Below are positions 62,415 to 64,000 of a stretch of DNA of 64,000 bases, one piece after another. This stretch comes from CAYRFE01 sp964423645 [NCBI: uncultured bacterium]. Its GTDB lineage: Bacteria; Macinerneyibacteriota; Macinerneyibacteria; Macinerneyibacteriales. A program made the position numbers and the translations under genes. Where the stretch lies: NCBI GenBank assembly GCA_964423645.1, contig CAYRFE010000005.1, positions 1 to 64,000 on the forward strand. The letters are read 5' to 3'. The stretch's first letter is position 1. Each line of letters opens with the position of its first letter. The notes below the pieces were generated by a model. That model ran no database searches, was not told the origin of the DNA, and was given only the letters and a program-made list of their open reading frames with translations.

Positions 62415-63317
62415 ATGAACTACTCCAATGATTTTTATAAAACGATCGTAGAAGAGATGGATGAAGGACTCTATTTTGTCGATATGAACCGTGTGATAAC
62501 CTATTGGAACAAAGCTGCCGAACGCATCACCGGATTCAATGCTGAAGAAGTCATTGGGAGACCGTGTCATGAGAATATCCTCAATCACGTGGATGATCAA
62601 GGACGACAATTATGTCACGGTATGTGCCCGCTTGCTTACACACTTTTAGACACACAACATAGAGAAGCTGATGTTTTTCTACATCATAAAAATGGAGCTC
62701 GTGTGCCCGTTCATATCAAAATTAGTCCGATCATTGATGATAAAGGGGTAGTAATCGGTGCATTAGAACTTTTTAGCGACAATTCTTCGTTTCTGGAAAT
62801 GAATACTCTCGTAGAAGAATTGAGACGCAAAGCCCTTTTTGATCCCCTCACAAAAACCGGAAACCGCGATTATACTAATCAATTCATTGATTTGCGCATT
62901 AATGAATTTCATCGATACGGTTGGCCATTCGGTGTGATCTTTTTTGATATCGATGATTTCAAACATATTAATGATTCGTTTTCTCATCAAGTAGGTGATG
63001 CCGTACTCTCCAACGCCGCGACGACGATCATGAACACGATTCGGTCTTTCGATTTTGTAGGAAGGATCGGAGGCGAAGAGTTTATCGTTATTGTTCGAAA
63101 TATAGATATTGTTCAGCTCGAAAAACGCGCACAAATGATGCGAATGCTTGTCGCCGAAACATTTTTCGAATATGAGAAAAACCATATCGCGATAACCGTT
63201 TCAGGCGGTGCAACGATGATGCATGAAGATGATACTCGGGACTCTTTGATACATCGTGCGGACACATTGATGTATAAAAGCAAGCAAAACGGTAAAAACA
63301 GGATCACCGTGGAGTAA
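62415..63317 (+). CDS. PAS-GGDEF diguanylate cyclase
   Basis: 300 residues. PAS domain at about 8-130 (YFVDMNRVITYWNKAAERIT, IKISPIIDDKGVVIGALELF). GGDEF domain from about 140 with an intact GGEEF signature (GRIGGEEFIVIV) and an inhibitory RxxD (RSFD) exactly five residues before it, so an active, product-inhibited c-di-GMP synthase is expected. I start at 62415 because GGGAGG lies five bases upstream; the longer ORF has no support. Confidence 0.92.
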   Translation: MNYSNDFYKTIVEEMDEGLYFVDMNRVITYWNKAAERITGFNAEEVIGRPCHENILNHVDDQGRQLCHGMCPLAYTLLDTQHREADVFLHHKNGARVPVHIKISPIIDDKGVVIGALELFSDNSSFLEMNTLVEELRRKALFDPLTKTGNRDYTNQFIDLRINEFHRYGWPFGVIFFDIDDFKHINDSFSHQVGDAVLSNAATTIMNTIRSFDFVGRIGGEEFIVIVRNIDIVQLEKRAQMMRMLVAETFFEYEKNHIAITVSGGATMMHEDDTRDSLIHRADTLMYKSKQNGKNRITVE

Positions 63318-63404
63318 ATTTGACTCACGACCGCCGGCATCTACATTCCTAGCGTCTCCTCAGACGAGATAGAACTGTCACATTACGAAACGCATTATTG
63401 AGAT

Positions 63405-63422
63405 GGGCGGAGAGATCCGCCC
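63405..63422. terminator. Hairpin between convergent cyclase and purC genes
   Basis: GGGCGGA / TCCGCCC around a GAGA tetraloop. T-runs are weak on both strands, so it is a possible bidirectional terminator only. Confidence 0.45.
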
Positions 63423-63438
63423 TATCGTTTGAATTTCT

Positions 63439-64000
63439 CTAGACAAGGGTATTTTCAATGCCCAGTTTTTTTAACAGATCGTCGCCGGTGAGGCGATAAT
63501 AGGCATCAAGATATTTTTGTGCGGTCGTCACAATGACGTCATGCGGAAGTACGGGCGGTTCGGAATTTTTATCCCATCCTGATGCGGTAAGCCAATCCCG
63601 CAAAAATTGTTTGTCAAAACTTTTCTGTCCTTTTCCGATTGCATATCCGTCAACCGGCCAAAAACGAGACGAATCAGGGGTCAGCACTTCGTCTATTATA
63701 ATTATTTTGCCATCATATATACCGAATTCCATTTTCGTATCAGCGATAATGATGCCCTTTTTCTTCGCATATTCTTTTGCTTTGATATATAACGCGATGC
63801 TTTTATCACGCAAAGTGTACGCAATATCTGCCCCGATCTGGTTTTTCATTTCATCAAATGTAATATTTTCATCATGTCCTTCATCGGCTTTTGTAGTAGG
63901 TGTGAAAATCGGCTCGGTCAGTTCCTGACTTTCTTGTAATCCTTTCGGAAGCTCGATACCGCACACACCTCCGTCTTTTTTATATGAATCCCATCCTGAA
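63439..64000 (-). CDS. purC: SAICAR synthetase, 3' part (gene continues past the window edge)
   Basis: Phosphoribosylaminoimidazole-succinocarboxamide synthase of purine synthesis. The last ~185 residues are present; the frame runs unbroken to base 64000 (SGWDSYKKDGGVCGIELPKG), so the 5' end lies outside. Motifs: TEPIFTPTTKADEGHDENIT, IIIADTKMEFGIYDGKIIII, DEVLTPDSSRFWP and KQFLRDWL near the end, all standard for PurC. Confidence 0.95.
   Translation of the reverse strand, partial: SGWDSYKKDGGVCGIELPKGLQESQELTEPIFTPTTKADEGHDENITFDEMKNQIGADIAYTLRDKSIALYIKAKEYAKKKGIIIADTKMEFGIYDGKIIIIDEVLTPDSSRFWPVDGYAIGKGQKSFDKQFLRDWLTASGWDKNSEPPVLPHDVIVTTAQKYLDAYYRLTGDDLLKKLGIENTLV

Noticed and set aside
1-64000. 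CRISPR array, prophage or insertion sequence
   Set aside because: No regularly spaced direct repeats, no integrase, transposase or phage structural gene could be recognised; the repeats present are palindromic and irregularly spaced.

Overview
The window looks like chromosomal DNA from a diderm (Gram-negative), probably anaerobic, motile bacterium of moderate to low G+C content. Support for this: an apolipoprotein N-acyltransferase and an outer-membrane-type beta-barrel protein; NADH-oxidising NuoE/NuoF modules of the electron-bifurcating hydrogenase type; a methyl-accepting chemotaxis protein; two cyclic-di-GMP proteins; a rubrerythrin-like diiron protein. A spirochaete-related lineage or a candidate phylum would fit, but the sequence alone does not let me name the taxon. 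No phage, transposase or CRISPR array is visible.

Layout. 1-9.4 kb: leftward genes for a beta-barrel protein, lnt, a tandem rhodanese, xth and an M16/PreP-type metalloprotease. Between xth and the protease 3' end sit two rightward ORFs (a QueD/PTPS-like protein and a four-helix membrane protein) flanked by duplicated sequences. 9.6-16.7 kb: a MATE transporter with a methyltransferase, an EAL-CBS-GGDEF protein, a 1 kb palindrome-rich gap and a chemotaxis receptor. 17-19 kb: the RNase P RNA gene, whose 5' end overlaps rnhA, then a zinc-ribbon protein and an elongator tRNA-Met, the whole block flanked by two inverted copies of a composite palindromic repeat. 19.5-36 kb: one long leftward run starting from a good promoter at 36.0 kb: CoA-binding protein, TPR protein, prfB (programmed +1 frameshift), propeller protein, tsaE-tsaB-rimI, two small unknowns, AMMECR1, a large CxxC protein, a complete RsbU/RsbW/RsbV-type partner-switching set, an acyl-CoA synthetase, and after a gap mfd. 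36.3 kb: tRNA-Gln and tRNA-Glu behind a near-consensus promoter.

37-44 kb: oligoendopeptidase F and two NuoE/NuoF modules separated by a strong terminator, with no hydrogenase catalytic subunit in view. 44.4-53.8 kb: nitroreductase, DUF885 lipoprotein, glycogen-synthase-like glycosyltransferase, a ChrB-like/zinc-finger pair, a sugar aminotransferase with a Gfo/Idh/MocA dehydrogenase, a diiron protein and a small DUF2892 membrane protein. 53.9-64 kb: an rlmD/trmA-type methyltransferase with ndk, TPR proteins, a class V aminotransferase, a TPR-CHAD-HD operon that suggests polyphosphate biology, a PAS-GGDEF cyclase and the 3' part of purC.

Two themes recur. First, at least six first genes have a promoter -10 box only 6-8 nt before the start codon and no Shine-Dalgarno, which predicts leaderless mRNAs; genes inside operons have ordinary strong Shine-Dalgarno sites. 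Second, a family of composite palindromic repeats fills the intergenic gaps and in one place truncates a membrane-protein gene behind mfd. The regions I would look at first are the duplicated-flank cassettes (4.5-6.4 kb), the rnhA/rnpB overlap, the leaderless promoters and the TPR-CHAD-HD operon.
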